Shown piece after piece: positions 54,664 through 64,000 of a DNA stretch of 64,000 bases (its first letter is position 1; each line of letters opens with the position of its first letter). The stretch is taken from contig NW_022985443.1 of the NCBI RefSeq assembly GCF_010093595.1, forward strand, positions 892,928 to 956,927, in the 5' to 3' direction. A program made the translations under genes and the position numbers. The stretch is from Mytilinidion resinicola. Lineage: Eukaryota > Ascomycota > Dothideomycetes > Mytilinidiales > Mytilinidiaceae. Below the pieces are notes generated by a model. The model did no database searches. It was not told the origin of the DNA and saw nothing but the letters and a program-made list of their open reading frames with translations.

Positions 54664-55961
54664 GGTGGAAGAAGGGACGTTAGCTAAGCGTAGAGCGGCG
54701 ATATAGAGGTAGAGATAGAGAGCAACCGCAGAGCACTGCGGAAGAAATAGTGACAGTCCTGGAGACAGTAGGCTGGCATTGGTACTCTGCGTGGCAAGTC
54801 GCGTACCCGAGGGGACTGGAAGTGTATGTACTTATAGCGGGCAGGACGAATGGGGAAAGATGGCATCAGAGCCGACCCCGCCACAGAGGTACTCAGCACA
54901 TGTGAAACGCGCGATAGCCTATGCAATTACATGGTGGGAGCCGCAGAGCAACAACTAGCGAGCCGCAGAGGCGGACAGCAAGCCGCTTATGGACAAATTG
55001 TACATGAGTGGAGAAACTGGGGGCTGGGAATGGCTTGCGGTTACAAGGAAAACACGTACCGTGTAACGCTCCAGCTAGCGGCCGATCCGGGGGGTCGTGA
55101 TATCGGGGTTCTACGCGGGTCAGTGATGTCCACGTACTTACTTTCCAGTCAGGATCGCGATTCACACTCAGACAATTCTCTCGACAAGCAGCAGGATGCG
55201 CCGCCGGATAAGGACTGCCGCCGCTGACAGCCGGTCAAGTATCACACAATTCGGCCAAGAGGATACGGTGGTGAGAGCTCGCCCGAGGATGCAAGGATGC
55301 GAGACGAAGCAGATAGGACGACGGACGAGTGGAAGGCCCGTAGAGTGGGATTTAAAGCGAGCAGAGCCCGATGGTTGGCCGGCCGGCTATATCGGAGCCG
55401 CAGGAGTGTTAGAGAGAGTACAGCGGACGACTGTCGTCGAGATGCAGTGCGGTTGAGCTATCACGGTCGTTATGCAAGCTTCACGCAGCGTGGCTATGTC
55501 GTTGGGAAGCGTATGGGCGTGTCGAGCTTGGAGACTCGGGACTCGAGACTCAGGACTCGGAGATAAAGCAGGCGTCGGCGTCGAGGCAGCGTGACGGCAG
55601 CAGTATGGGACGATTACCGTGACGGCCGCGGGGATCGCGTGGTGCCATTACAATATTCTGGGCGACGTTCTGGGTCATCTGCGGACGCGGGGCGTTGTCG
55701 TTCGCGGCAACGTGTGGGGTACTTCACGGAGCAAAGGAGCACGGGGAATTGATCTGGCTGCCAAGCCCGCCAAGCCCTGCCGCCAGCACCACCACGCGCC
55801 GGAAACACTGCAGCATTCACCGACCGCGCCATCGCCCACCACCCACCCGGTCCCCAGGTCGTGCCACCGCGCGAACAGTTCCCGGACTGCTGCCCCGGCG
55901 CCGTGGATGCCACCCGCCGCATGTCTATCCGCAGAGCCGCGTTATGAGCCGCGGGTGATCG
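54664..55961. promoter_or_regulatory. 1.3-kb divergent promoter region of carnitine acetyltransferase and RAD57
   Basis: The region is between two divergent genes. GC-rich open frames at 55196-55993 on both strands lack features. CGG/CCG words are frequent (for example gatccggggggtcg near 55084), but I cannot assign a FacB-type site by eye. Confidence 0.4.
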
Positions 55962-57360
55962 ATGACCGTGGACCTGCTTCAGGCGTGTCCTGACCTCGAC
56001 ACACGGCCCTTTTCGCACCTGCTGCCGTCACTGGACAAGGCCCTGGTCACGACGAATGACCTTCTTACCCTCGACGCCCAAGATGTCGCAAAGCGTGCCC
56101 AGGTGCCGGCCCAGGACCTGAAGAAGCTGGCCGACGCGATCCTGGTTGCACTGCATCGGGATCTCGGGTTCGGTCTGGAGGAAGACCAGAGCAACACCTT
56201 ATTACCGCCAGCTGGAGACGTCGCCTGGAATACTATCAGCACCTTAGACGAGGGCCTGGATGCTGCGTTGGGCGGCGGCATTCTCCCAGGGTATCTGGTT
56301 GAAGTGACAGGAGAGAGGTACGTGAACGCACTCATACAGACGCGTCTTCATGAGTTCAATAAATTCTTCTTGCAGGTGTTGACTGATTCTCTGTAGTGGA
56401 GCCGGTAAAACACAACTACTCCTCACTCTGCTGCTCTCGTCCCAGCTGCCTCCTCCGCGAGGGATCTCGACATCGGCCCTGTACATCTCAACCGAAGCTC
56501 CGCTCGCGACGACCCGCCTGACGCAGCTCCTCGCGACTAACGCATACCTGTCTTCGCTTCCAGCAGTCGAGAAGCCCTCCCTCGACCGCATCCTGAGCAT
56601 CCAGACGCCCGATCTCGAATCCCAGGACCACATACTCCGATATCAGCTGCCTGTGGCCATCCGGAAACATGGCATTGGACTCGTCATTATCGACTCTGTG
56701 GCGGCGAACTACAGAGCAGAGTTCGAGAGGGCAGGTGCTCGAGCAGGGGCGACTGCAATGGCCAGACGTGGTGCAGAGTTGGTGCAGCTAGGGGCTATGC
56801 TACGCCAGCTTGCACGGAATGAGAATATTGCTATCGTAGTGGCCAACCAAGTCGGGGACAGGTTCACTACTAATTCAAGCTTTACCTCGAATCCTACATC
56901 TCGAAACCCGTCCCATAACAGCCAAAATGGCGACATCAAAGAGAAGCCTGGCATGCCAAATGTGCCCAGCGAAGAGCCGGAAGTCACTCTGATATCTCCC
57001 GACCCATTGGCGCTTGATCACCAGCAGCGCTGGTTTACTGGCTGGGGCGATATTCAACCTTCGTCTAATGGTCGCACCCAGAACCTAAAAACCCCTTCTC
57101 TAGGACTCGTTTGGGCGAATCAGATTTCTTCTCGCCTCGCGCTCACCAAAGAACCGGTATACAACACCCAGCCGCTTGTCGCAACTACGAATGGGCAAGA
57201 CGCCTGGAACGATGGCGAGAAAGAAATTGTGAAGTGGCGGCGGTGGCTGAAAGTGGTTTTTGCACCTTGGGCTGCGCCAACTGATGCTGTGGGCGTCGAG
57301 TTCGAGATTTTAGGGGCTGGCATCAGACACGTAGCACGAGAGGCCAGCGCTGATCAATGA
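55962..57360 (+). CDS. RAD57-type RecA-family recombination mediator
   Basis: Predicted 439-aa Rad51 paralogue that with Rad55 helps load Rad51 on single-stranded DNA in homologous recombination. Exons 55962-56317 and 56397-57360 are joined by a 79-bp intron lying inside the Walker A motif. Joining gives VTGESGAGKTQLLLTLLLSS. Other marks are LDAALGGGILPGYLVEV, ALYISTEAPLATTRLTQLL, and Walker B LVIIDSVAANYRAEF followed by the usual Arg/Ala-rich stretch and IAIVVANQVGDRF. About 60 residues of low complexity after that (SNPTSRNPSHNSQNG and on) are longer than in yeast. GLVWANQIS near the C-terminus is typical of the family. The start at 55962 gives a plausible helical N-terminal domain. Confidence 0.92.
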
Positions 57361-58062
57361 TGTTTGAGGGTTCACAGAACCATACTCCGTAGAATGGGAG
57401 AATGCTCGTAAGGATGAAAACTGTCAGCTTATTACAAGCGCACTACCTCACTTTCCGTGACCCTAAGCCAGGCACCCCTTGCTTCCCAATTAAGGTTTCG
57501 GACTTGCCCAGCTAAACCACAATAGGTTCCGCTATCTTAGAGTCATGGTTAATTCCACTTCACGGCACTCTACATGAGACCCGGTTTCCTAAATTACACA
57601 ATTAAGACCAAAGTTCAACGTTCCCAATAATCTAGCTGTGCCCCAATGTGGCGAGGATGCCATGCATGTTCTCCGCACCTCCCCCGCATCGTATCGGTCA
57701 CTGGGAACACAACAAGGGTAGGTACAGTGACTTCCAGAAATCTGTACACACTCGTTTTCCACTGCTTGGGGTTCTCCCACGGAGTTGAAAATCAGAGGCA
57801 GGATGTTAATTTTGTTGCACCTTAATTTAAGATAGCGTCTCAAAACTTGTGTTTTACAGGCTGCGGGACGGGACAGCTCCAGTCAGTCGTGTCTAGTAAG
57901 TCAGAGTGACACAAAGCAAGGCTTATGGCCTAGATAGTGCTGTGCCTCGGCATATTTCTGTACGCTCGTATAACGCGTCTCACCAATACCTTGCCTGCCT
58001 AAATAAAATAACTCCACAACTACGCATTCTCTCTCTCTTCCTGATCACAGAGCTGTGTCACT
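57361..58062. other. Intergenic between RAD57 and SDR
   Basis: Nothing beyond UTRs and the promoter of the SDR gene is seen. Confidence 0.5.
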
Positions 58063-59540
58063 ATGTCTTCCATCCTCACAGCGAACTCCCCCCTCCTGTC
58101 CCTCACAACTAGCACGGCACTAAATCCCTACATCACCGGGCCCCTGCTACTCCTTCTCACTAAGATCCCGCAATCGCTTCGCGATGAGCTACTTCGCCGA
58201 CTCTCATCCTCCTCGGCGTTACATATTCAAAAAGCACTTCCAACGACCATCAAGACCCTCAAATGGCTAGTTTCGCTCGGATTGGTAACGAGGGTCAATC
58301 GCGTCCTCAATCAAGCCGCATTGAACGGATGGCGCTTCAGAACTTCAAAGGAACACAAGAGGTGGAATTGGGAGAAGGAGGTTGCAGTCGTGACGGGTGG
58401 CAGTAGTGGGATTGGGGAAGCGGTGGTCAAATTGCTGGTAGCGAGGCACGTGAGAGTTGCGATTGTGGATGTGCTGCCGTTGGGCGAGGAAGCGGAGAAG
58501 GGTGAGTACAACATGGTATACAAGTTTGTGCACTCTCTTTTACCGTCGATTTCAACCCTTTTGAGGGTTTCAATCATACGCTGAGCTACCCAAACAACAG
58601 CTGTATGATCGGCGAATGAGAAGCGTTTGGAATCGTTCCAGTCTGCGCCGTCTTGGTTCTAACGTCTCATCTGACCTTCTCGTCATGCAACGAAGTACTT
58701 CAGACAGTGGCAGGCCGGGATGCACTACATCTGTCACTGAAGAAGCCAAACAGATGAAGAAATTACACCAAGAACGTAGTGCTAATCCCTCTCCCAGACC
58801 CCCGCATCACCCACTTCCCCTGCAATCTCACCTCTCCCACCGCTATTGCCTCTACCGCCACCCTCATTCGCGAGGCTCTGGGAAACCCTTCCATCCTCAT
58901 CAACAACGCCGGCATCGCCAAAAGCCACAGCATCCTCGACACCTCCGACGAATTTCTGCACAAGATGTTCGCCGTCAACCTCTTCAGCCATTGGAGCACG
59001 GTTCAAGCGTTTCTACCAGATATGATCAAGAACAACAAAGGCCACATCGTCAGTATAGCTAGTCTCGCGAGCTATGTCACTCTGGCAGGGATGGCGGATT
59101 ATGCGGCGGCGAAAGCGGGGGCACTTTCGTTCCATGAGGGTGCGTGACCATTGACATGCCTATCTCATTTATACGAGTATAGGCAGTGAAGTAAAGAGGG
59201 AGGCTGACCCCCAACAGGCCTTAACTAAGAACTCCGCGCCCTATACCACGCGCCAAATGTGCTTACGACTTCGGTGCATCCTACCTTTGCTGCTACGGCC
59301 CTGACGGCATCGTGGCAGAGCACGCTCGAAGGGAATGGGGCAACTATCTTGAAGAAGGAGAAGATTGCGGAGGCAGTGGTGGAGCAGGTGCTTAGTTGCA
59401 AGGGTGGCCAGCTACTCATCCCGGGAAGGGTGGGCTGGATGACGATGCTGAAGGGGCTGCCGAATTGGGTGCAGGAAGTGCTGAGGGATCGGGGGAGTGA
59501 GGGCGTGATGGACGCGAAAGGGAAATTGATGGGGACTTAA
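58063..59540 (+). CDS. Membrane-anchored short-chain dehydrogenase (retinol dehydrogenase/RDH10-like)
   Basis: Predicted 363-aa SDR. Exons 58063-58501, 58798-59139 and 59230-59540, all phases closed. The N-terminal 100 residues hold a hydrophobic stretch (ITGPLLLLLTKIP), a possible membrane anchor, before the cofactor loop VVTGGSSGIG near residue 110. Exon 2 starts DPRITHFPCNLTSPTAIAST and gives LINNAGIAKS, the catalytic SIASLASYVTLAGMADYAAA then AK, and FHE; exon 3 continues ELRALYHAPNVLTTSVHPTF. The first intron is long (296 bp). Open frames inside it have no support. Relatives reduce or oxidise lipid-like alcohols and ketones at lipid droplets or the ER. The substrate is unknown. Confidence 0.88.
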
Positions 59541-60975
59541 GGTTTCGAGGGAGACGGCTTCGAGACGGCTTCCGGCGGAAGTAATGGAGGTAAAGCGTTT
59601 TCTGGGAGCAGGGGTGATACAGTGTCTTGTTCAAGACATCCGGATATTGCTCATGGTGCCTCATGGGAGGCTAAGAATTTCGAGTCAGATTGAAGTTAGG
59701 CATTTTGAGCGACTAGTTAGTTGTTATGGCAGTACGGATAGTGGTGGAAGGAGTGCACGGACTGGAATGTGAGTTAATACGTTGAGAGCCTGTAAGCAGG
59801 CAGTAGCAGGAAGGCGTACCAACATCTGTCTAACACGAGACACTAATAAAAGGAGACTATCATGTGGTGGAGCTTTATCACGTGTTTGCAGACACCCTCT
59901 ACCGTCGTGGGGGTATAAAAGGCTCACCTCGTTCGTGTCAACAAAAGTAGATCGTTTTCAAACAAGCTCAAAACCGACCGCCTGGTATATCATGGTGGGA
60001 CTGAGCCTGTCTGGAAGCTACAATGACTGCACCCGCATCCTATGTGGAAGTTGTTCTTAGGGTCTGAGGGGTTTAAAAGCACCAGAACTAAACTGGAATG
60101 ATGGGAAGTGTGTTCAACTCAGATGAACATCGAAAAGAATGGAGAGTCGGACCGCCAACATCAAATCATTTTAGTGATACTAACCATCCCACTTCAAGTC
60201 CAACCCCCAATATCTTCAATACAAGTTCCAGATCTCCATCTTTATTCTCATTATATCACGTCAGCTCGCAAAAATGTCCATCGGCACCAAAATTCCAAGA
60301 CAACCACCCCTATAACCTCCAATCAGTATACAGCGCTATCAACTTCTGAAGCTACCCACCATCATTTTGAAACATCGAAAGCACTCCATTCGTCGGTATG
60401 GTCAAGTGTTTTTCTAACACCCAACCACTCCATGCGCACTCAGCATCTTCATTGTTAATGTCTTCTATCAAGTTTCCGAAACAGCAGATTTTGAGCCTAT
60501 TTTGAGCCCGATCCCAGCGACCGTAGGCTATCAAAGACGAATGTTGACGTTTTGAAGGAACTACATCCGACCTGACTTCTACGGACGAGGTTCGGGGCGG
60601 AGAAAGTTAATATAGTTGGAAAAGGGAACGGTCACGTGAGTATCATGTCACTGTGTGAGTTTGATGCCAAGTCGGGCAGAGGCAAGAAGAGTTGGTGAGA
60701 GTTTCCGTACGCGCTTTTACGAATAGGAAGACTTTTTCCCTTACTATATTCTGCTAAATCCAAGTTAGAACTAAAAAGGGGTAACTTGTGGCAGTGGAGG
60801 AGCTTAAATATGGACCAGATGTCGGGGATAGGAAGAAGCATTGAAATGACCAACTAATGATATGTGTGTCCCGCTAATTTTCCTCAGTATCATCTCTTTC
60901 TTACTTCTCCAATCCATGCAGAGTACTCTATGCGTGGCTTTTTCCAGCTCAACTCCTGCTCCTTGCCCAGCCCTT
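59541..60975. other. 1.4 kb with no gene seen
   Basis: The region is the 3' flanks of two convergent genes. Short frames only. A small repeat (gagacggcttcgagacggct) lies at 59551. Nothing else is supported. Confidence 0.5.
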
Positions 60976-61662
60976 TCATGCCATACCGAGATTGAAGAGT
61001 TCCCAAGCTACCCATAAGACCAGCCTGTTTACATCCAACAGGCGCCCAACACACCACTCTAGCGCCCCTCCATAGACCCGATGCCGAAAAGCTACCAATT
61101 CGTGGCACCGAACTCTATGATCTAGTAGACACTGCGCCATTCCAACCGTCTTCTCGCTCATCACGATCAGTAACTCCAAGCACTTTCTCAGTACCCAACG
61201 ATAGTCTCTCGCCCATAATAGTAGGTGAGAAAAGGTAATAGCCCACTCGAGATACAGCCATCCGTCTAAGATCGTGCCGAGCCCTGATTTTACGGTGGAG
61301 AGAGGCCTGAATCGGCCCTCTTGGGCACTGTGCAGTCGATATATCCACAGCCCTAGCCCCGTGCCGCTGCCGACACCGCTGCAGATTTTGGGGTGGCGAG
61401 CAAGGAAGGCAGAGAGTTTGGATCGTGGGAGATGGTATTTGGTAAGGAAGGATATGGTCTGCGATGTATGCCATGCAGCTACGAAGAGCACCAAGAGCGC
61501 GACAAAGGGAGGAACGAGTATCTCGGCGATGGCGTCGATAGCACTGAGAAGAAGGATGATTGGGTTCGAGAGGGATGAGTTAGATTGGGATAAGCGCCGA
61601 AGTAGGTAGGCGGCGAAGCAGGTCCAGGAGAAGACGGCATGGGGTGTTAGGCTGGTGGACAT
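60976..61662 (-). CDS. Hypothetical membrane protein
   Basis: Single-exon frame of 228 aa. The N-terminal half is hydrophobic, with likely helices near residues 10-25 and 34-68 (PIILLLSAIDAIAEILVPPF then VALLVLFVAAW). Another hydrophobic, Trp-rich part lies at about 130-160. The C-terminus is mixed and ends LWVAWELFNLGMA. I recognise no family. The start ATG at 61662 is the only reasonable one. The composition is protein-like over the whole length, which argues for a real gene. Confidence 0.5.
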   Translation of the reverse strand: MSTSLTPHAVFSWTCFAAYLLRRLSQSNSSLSNPIILLLSAIDAIAEILVPPFVALLVLFVAAWHTSQTISFLTKYHLPRSKLSAFLARHPKICSGVGSGTGLGLWIYRLHSAQEGRFRPLSTVKSGLGTILDGWLYLEWAITFSHLLLWARDYRWVLRKCLELLIVMSEKTVGMAQCLLDHRVRCHELVAFRHRVYGGALEWCVGRLLDVNRLVLWVAWELFNLGMA

Positions 61663-62318
61663 AGTAGAGTTGATAAGGTTTTGAGTGAGTTGTTGAAGTT
61701 GATGGGGTATAAGCTTTTCATTGAATTATAATAGCATGCTAGAGTGGGAGTGTTCCTCTCGAAGTGTCTCGTAATGGTGATTGAAGTTCTAGGGCTTCCT
61801 TTCCTATCACTTCCCGAGACATCGACGACGATCCTAGACAGTCTACTATGTGTAAATTTGCTAGGCCACCTCAGTCGGCGGCATCTGCAAATGACTCTTG
61901 GCCTTATCAGATATTGGAGGAAACGTACGTCACCTTCCGTCTTCCAACTCCATCTTGATTTCTTTCCATCCCATCTCATTCGCGACTATAAGTCCATTCT
62001 TAGGCCTATGCAATGGTTCTCTCATGAGGTGTGTACATTTGGTAGACGCCTTCTGAGGTCGCCGGGCGAGTTTTTTGATTGTTCAAAACGTTTGATGCAA
62101 GTCGTTTCCAGAATCTTCAAAACGTGTCGAGGCACTTCAGACGGTGACATCCAGCTCTACAGATGTCGGTTGGAGCTCGCTTAAATCACCATATCTGTCG
62201 TTCACTACTTCGATAGCGACGATATCTTCAACGTCAGCCTTTCGAATCTTTAACCTGCCCGCTCGCTCTGCACCACCGCCACGAACCTCTCGCAGCGGAC
62301 GAGGCATCAGCGCTCAAG
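61663..62318. other. Intergenic with a duplicated coding-like segment
   Basis: A 146-codon plus-strand frame (61744-62184) contains the segment RLLRSPGEFFDCSKRLMQVV, which has a decayed relative after the next gene (63217-63310). The rest shows nothing recognisable. It may be a remnant of a duplicated gene or the first exon of a gene I cannot resolve. Confidence 0.35.
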
Positions 62319-63188
62319 ATGACGATCTCATCCACTATCCACACTGTGCGCAACGCGTTTCTGATCTACATCTTCACCTTGCCTGCCATCGCATTCGCCT
62401 ACATCTCACTCTGGGAGTTCTTTAAAATCTTCTATTTCCTGATACTCTCCTCAACGATCATCAAAATCAAATTCAGCATCTGGACGCTCATTTGTGTCTT
62501 CCGTTTGACTCTTTTCCTCACTGCGTCCGCCCTCGACGCCAAGCTCACCCTGGCATGTCGCCTCAATCCGTCAACCCAGCCACGACCCGACTTCCGGCTA
62601 CGGGCCATCAAAATGGAAAGATTACGGCGGACGGCGGTGGGCCAGCCTTGGACGTATGCTACAGTGCTGGGCTATTGGCGCATGCGCATACCCGCATTCC
62701 TACTCGTCGGCATCATGGCTTTGGCAATGCTACTCTCGGTGAGCTCAGGCATGTGGTTCTGGGCATGGGTGCCTCTGTTATCGATGCTGCGATTCCTGAT
62801 ATCGGCGGTTTACATGTGCTATTTGCGCTGGATCGGCTGCCCTGCGCTGGATAAAGAATACACGCGGATGCTGGCTTTACGGCGAAGTGCACTGGACAGT
62901 GTAACGATAGATTGGTTGGATTGGCTACTCAACGCCGTGATTGGGGAGGATGGGCCTACTCAAGAGCAGATTATGCAGCTAGAGGATGATTGGAAAGAGC
63001 TGGAGACTCGGCTTGTTAACTCACGTGTGGAACTGGAGGACCTCCGGCACCGGCTCGTGGAGAGCGAGGAGGCGCGCAGCGGAACATACGAAGAATCTGA
63101 CGAGATGAAACAGCTGGCGGAGAGAGTGAAGGTCGTTGACGAGACACTCTGGCTTATAGAGGAGGAAATCCGGAACCACATCGAATAA
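62319..63188 (+). CDS. Hypothetical multi-pass membrane protein with C-terminal coiled coil
   Basis: Single-exon frame of 289 aa. Hydrophobic segments lie at about residues 13-35 (FLIYIFTLPAIAFAYISLWE), 38-50, 56-70, 125-145 (AFLLVGIMALAMLLSVSS) and 147-168. Residues 210-289 are highly charged with heptad spacing (IMQLEDDWKELETRLVNSRV and VELEDLRHRLVESEEARS), predicting a coiled coil that ends RNHIE. I recognise no family. It is flanked on both sides by a diverged ~95-bp direct repeat derived from coding DNA, so it may sit in a small duplicated block. Confidence 0.6.
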   Translation: MTISSTIHTVRNAFLIYIFTLPAIAFAYISLWEFFKIFYFLILSSTIIKIKFSIWTLICVFRLTLFLTASALDAKLTLACRLNPSTQPRPDFRLRAIKMERLRRTAVGQPWTYATVLGYWRMRIPAFLLVGIMALAMLLSVSSGMWFWAWVPLLSMLRFLISAVYMCYLRWIGCPALDKEYTRMLALRRSALDSVTIDWLDWLLNAVIGEDGPTQEQIMQLEDDWKELETRLVNSRVELEDLRHRLVESEEARSGTYEESDEMKQLAERVKVVDETLWLIEEEIRNHIE

Positions 63189-64000
63189 GTCTAGTGAAGG
63201 GATCTTTCACCACCGCCTGAGGTGGCCTGGCGAGTTTATAGACCGTTCAAAACAATAAAATTATGCCTTGTTTCGATTGCTGAAAATGTGTTGAAGCCCG
63301 TCAGGCAGTGGTGTAACGGTGTGAGCACTACAGTGCCTTGCCGTACATATCTGTACACTTTTCTGCAACTGTCTGTGGGGCTCCAACATATTAATAGAAA
63401 CCGGGTCCAGCGGATATACTTGCTATCCGCGTACACCATGTTGGCGCTGTCGGGGGTAGCCTCGAGAGTTTACTAGTTGTCTAAAATGCCGAACTTCTCT
63501 CTTATTGGGAATGCTGACAATAATATGAAGCTCCTCTCGCAAGAGGCAGTCTAATTTGCACTACTTGAGACTTGACATCGTGCCTGGGTTTTTGAAACTC
63601 CACAGGGTTACTCCAAACAGTGGTAAATGCGTGTGCACAGACTTATGATCTGTCACTGTAAGTCAATGCACGCCTGTTTAATATTGTTCCAAGTGCTTCA
63701 ATCCGTTTTGAAGATTCTACACAAAACTCACGCACACCGTTCTATACAATGCCTACACTCGCCAAGCCCCCAAAAGCAGTGTCGTATAGCCCCTAAAGCC
63801 ATTTGAACTCTTTCAAGACACCAAGCAGTGACATTGTCTTGACCAACAACAAAAGATCATCGGTCACTTTCCTGGAGTTCCTGGAGTACAACAAAGACTG
63901 TGCGCAAACGGTGGTCCGAGGCCTTTTCCTAGATTTATCAAAAAAGCAAGTACCTGTTTGCTGGTTAGGCTCAGAGCTTCTTGCAAATCATTATCATCGC
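63189..64000. other. Right-end intergenic with decayed repeat copy
   Basis: Positions 63217-63310 align with 62053-62150. Read in the same frame they give LRWPGEFIDRSK, then stops. A weaker third match may occur near 63460 (gcctcgagagtttactagtt). No gene is seen to the window end. Confidence 0.45.

Noticed and set aside
58502..58797. Possible extra exon inside the first intron of the SDR gene (open frame from 58616)
   Set aside because: Direct joining of 58501 to 58798 gives the exact conserved EAEK-DPRITHFPCNLT sequence in phase.
1..64000. CRISPR arrays, bacterial operons or rRNA genes
   Set aside because: None seen; the window is eukaryotic, with spliceosomal introns throughout.

Overview
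The window is chromosomal DNA of a filamentous ascomycete (Pezizomycotina). A Dothideomycete is my best guess, but the sequence does not prove it. The reasons are short GT-AG introns of about 50-110 bp, a Zn2Cys6 regulator with a fungal middle-homology region, a PMT2-type O-mannosyltransferase, a Chs7-family chaperone, a cytosolic-type carnitine acetyltransferase and a HET-NACHT-WD40 receptor gene. Most gene models below were joined across introns by reading splice signals and family conservation.

Layout. At 0-6 kb there is the 3' part of a Gly/Pro/Gln/Tyr-rich low-complexity protein gene, then a short-chain dehydrogenase (minus) divergent from a Zn2Cys6 transcription factor (plus) over a shared 341-bp promoter. 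From 5.7 to 8.9 kb I see no convincing gene, only a poly-C tract and a decayed ~118-bp tandem repeat. From 8.9 to 16 kb a Ran1-type protein kinase (minus) and enolase-phosphatase UTR4 (plus, five exons) diverge across 3.1 kb of GC-rich non-coding DNA. From 18.6 to 24 kb lie PMT2 and an MFS sugar transporter, both minus. From 24 to 27.2 kb is a gene-poor stretch. From 27 to 34 kb come a Chs7-like chaperone, the TFIIH subunit SSL1 with a 615-bp intron, and a RING/coiled-coil protein. From 34.5 to 37.8 kb lies a HET-NACHT-WD40 NLR gene interrupted by a small inverted-repeat element. It is followed by a second RING gene, a large fungal membrane glycoprotein, an NAD(P)-dependent reductase and another short-chain dehydrogenase.

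From 45.4 to 51.9 kb is an accessory island of repeats. It holds a tandemly duplicated tRNA-like sequence, broken fragments resembling a superfamily-1 helicase, and a 563-bp MITE with ~90-bp inverted repeats and a 9-bp target duplication (Mutator-like). Beyond it, carnitine acetyltransferase (minus) and the RAD57 recombinase (plus) are divergent, followed by a retinol-dehydrogenase-like SDR and two unrecognised small membrane proteins near the right end.

The core genes serve unrelated housekeeping roles: protein mannosylation and cell wall, methionine salvage, transcription and DNA repair, recombination, and acetyl-unit shuttling. The most distinctive item is the NLR gene. Its HET and NACHT parts read intact. 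Its WD40 array is down to one repeat, and its conserved C-terminal tail is cut off by a transposon-like insertion whose target-site duplication is still readable.
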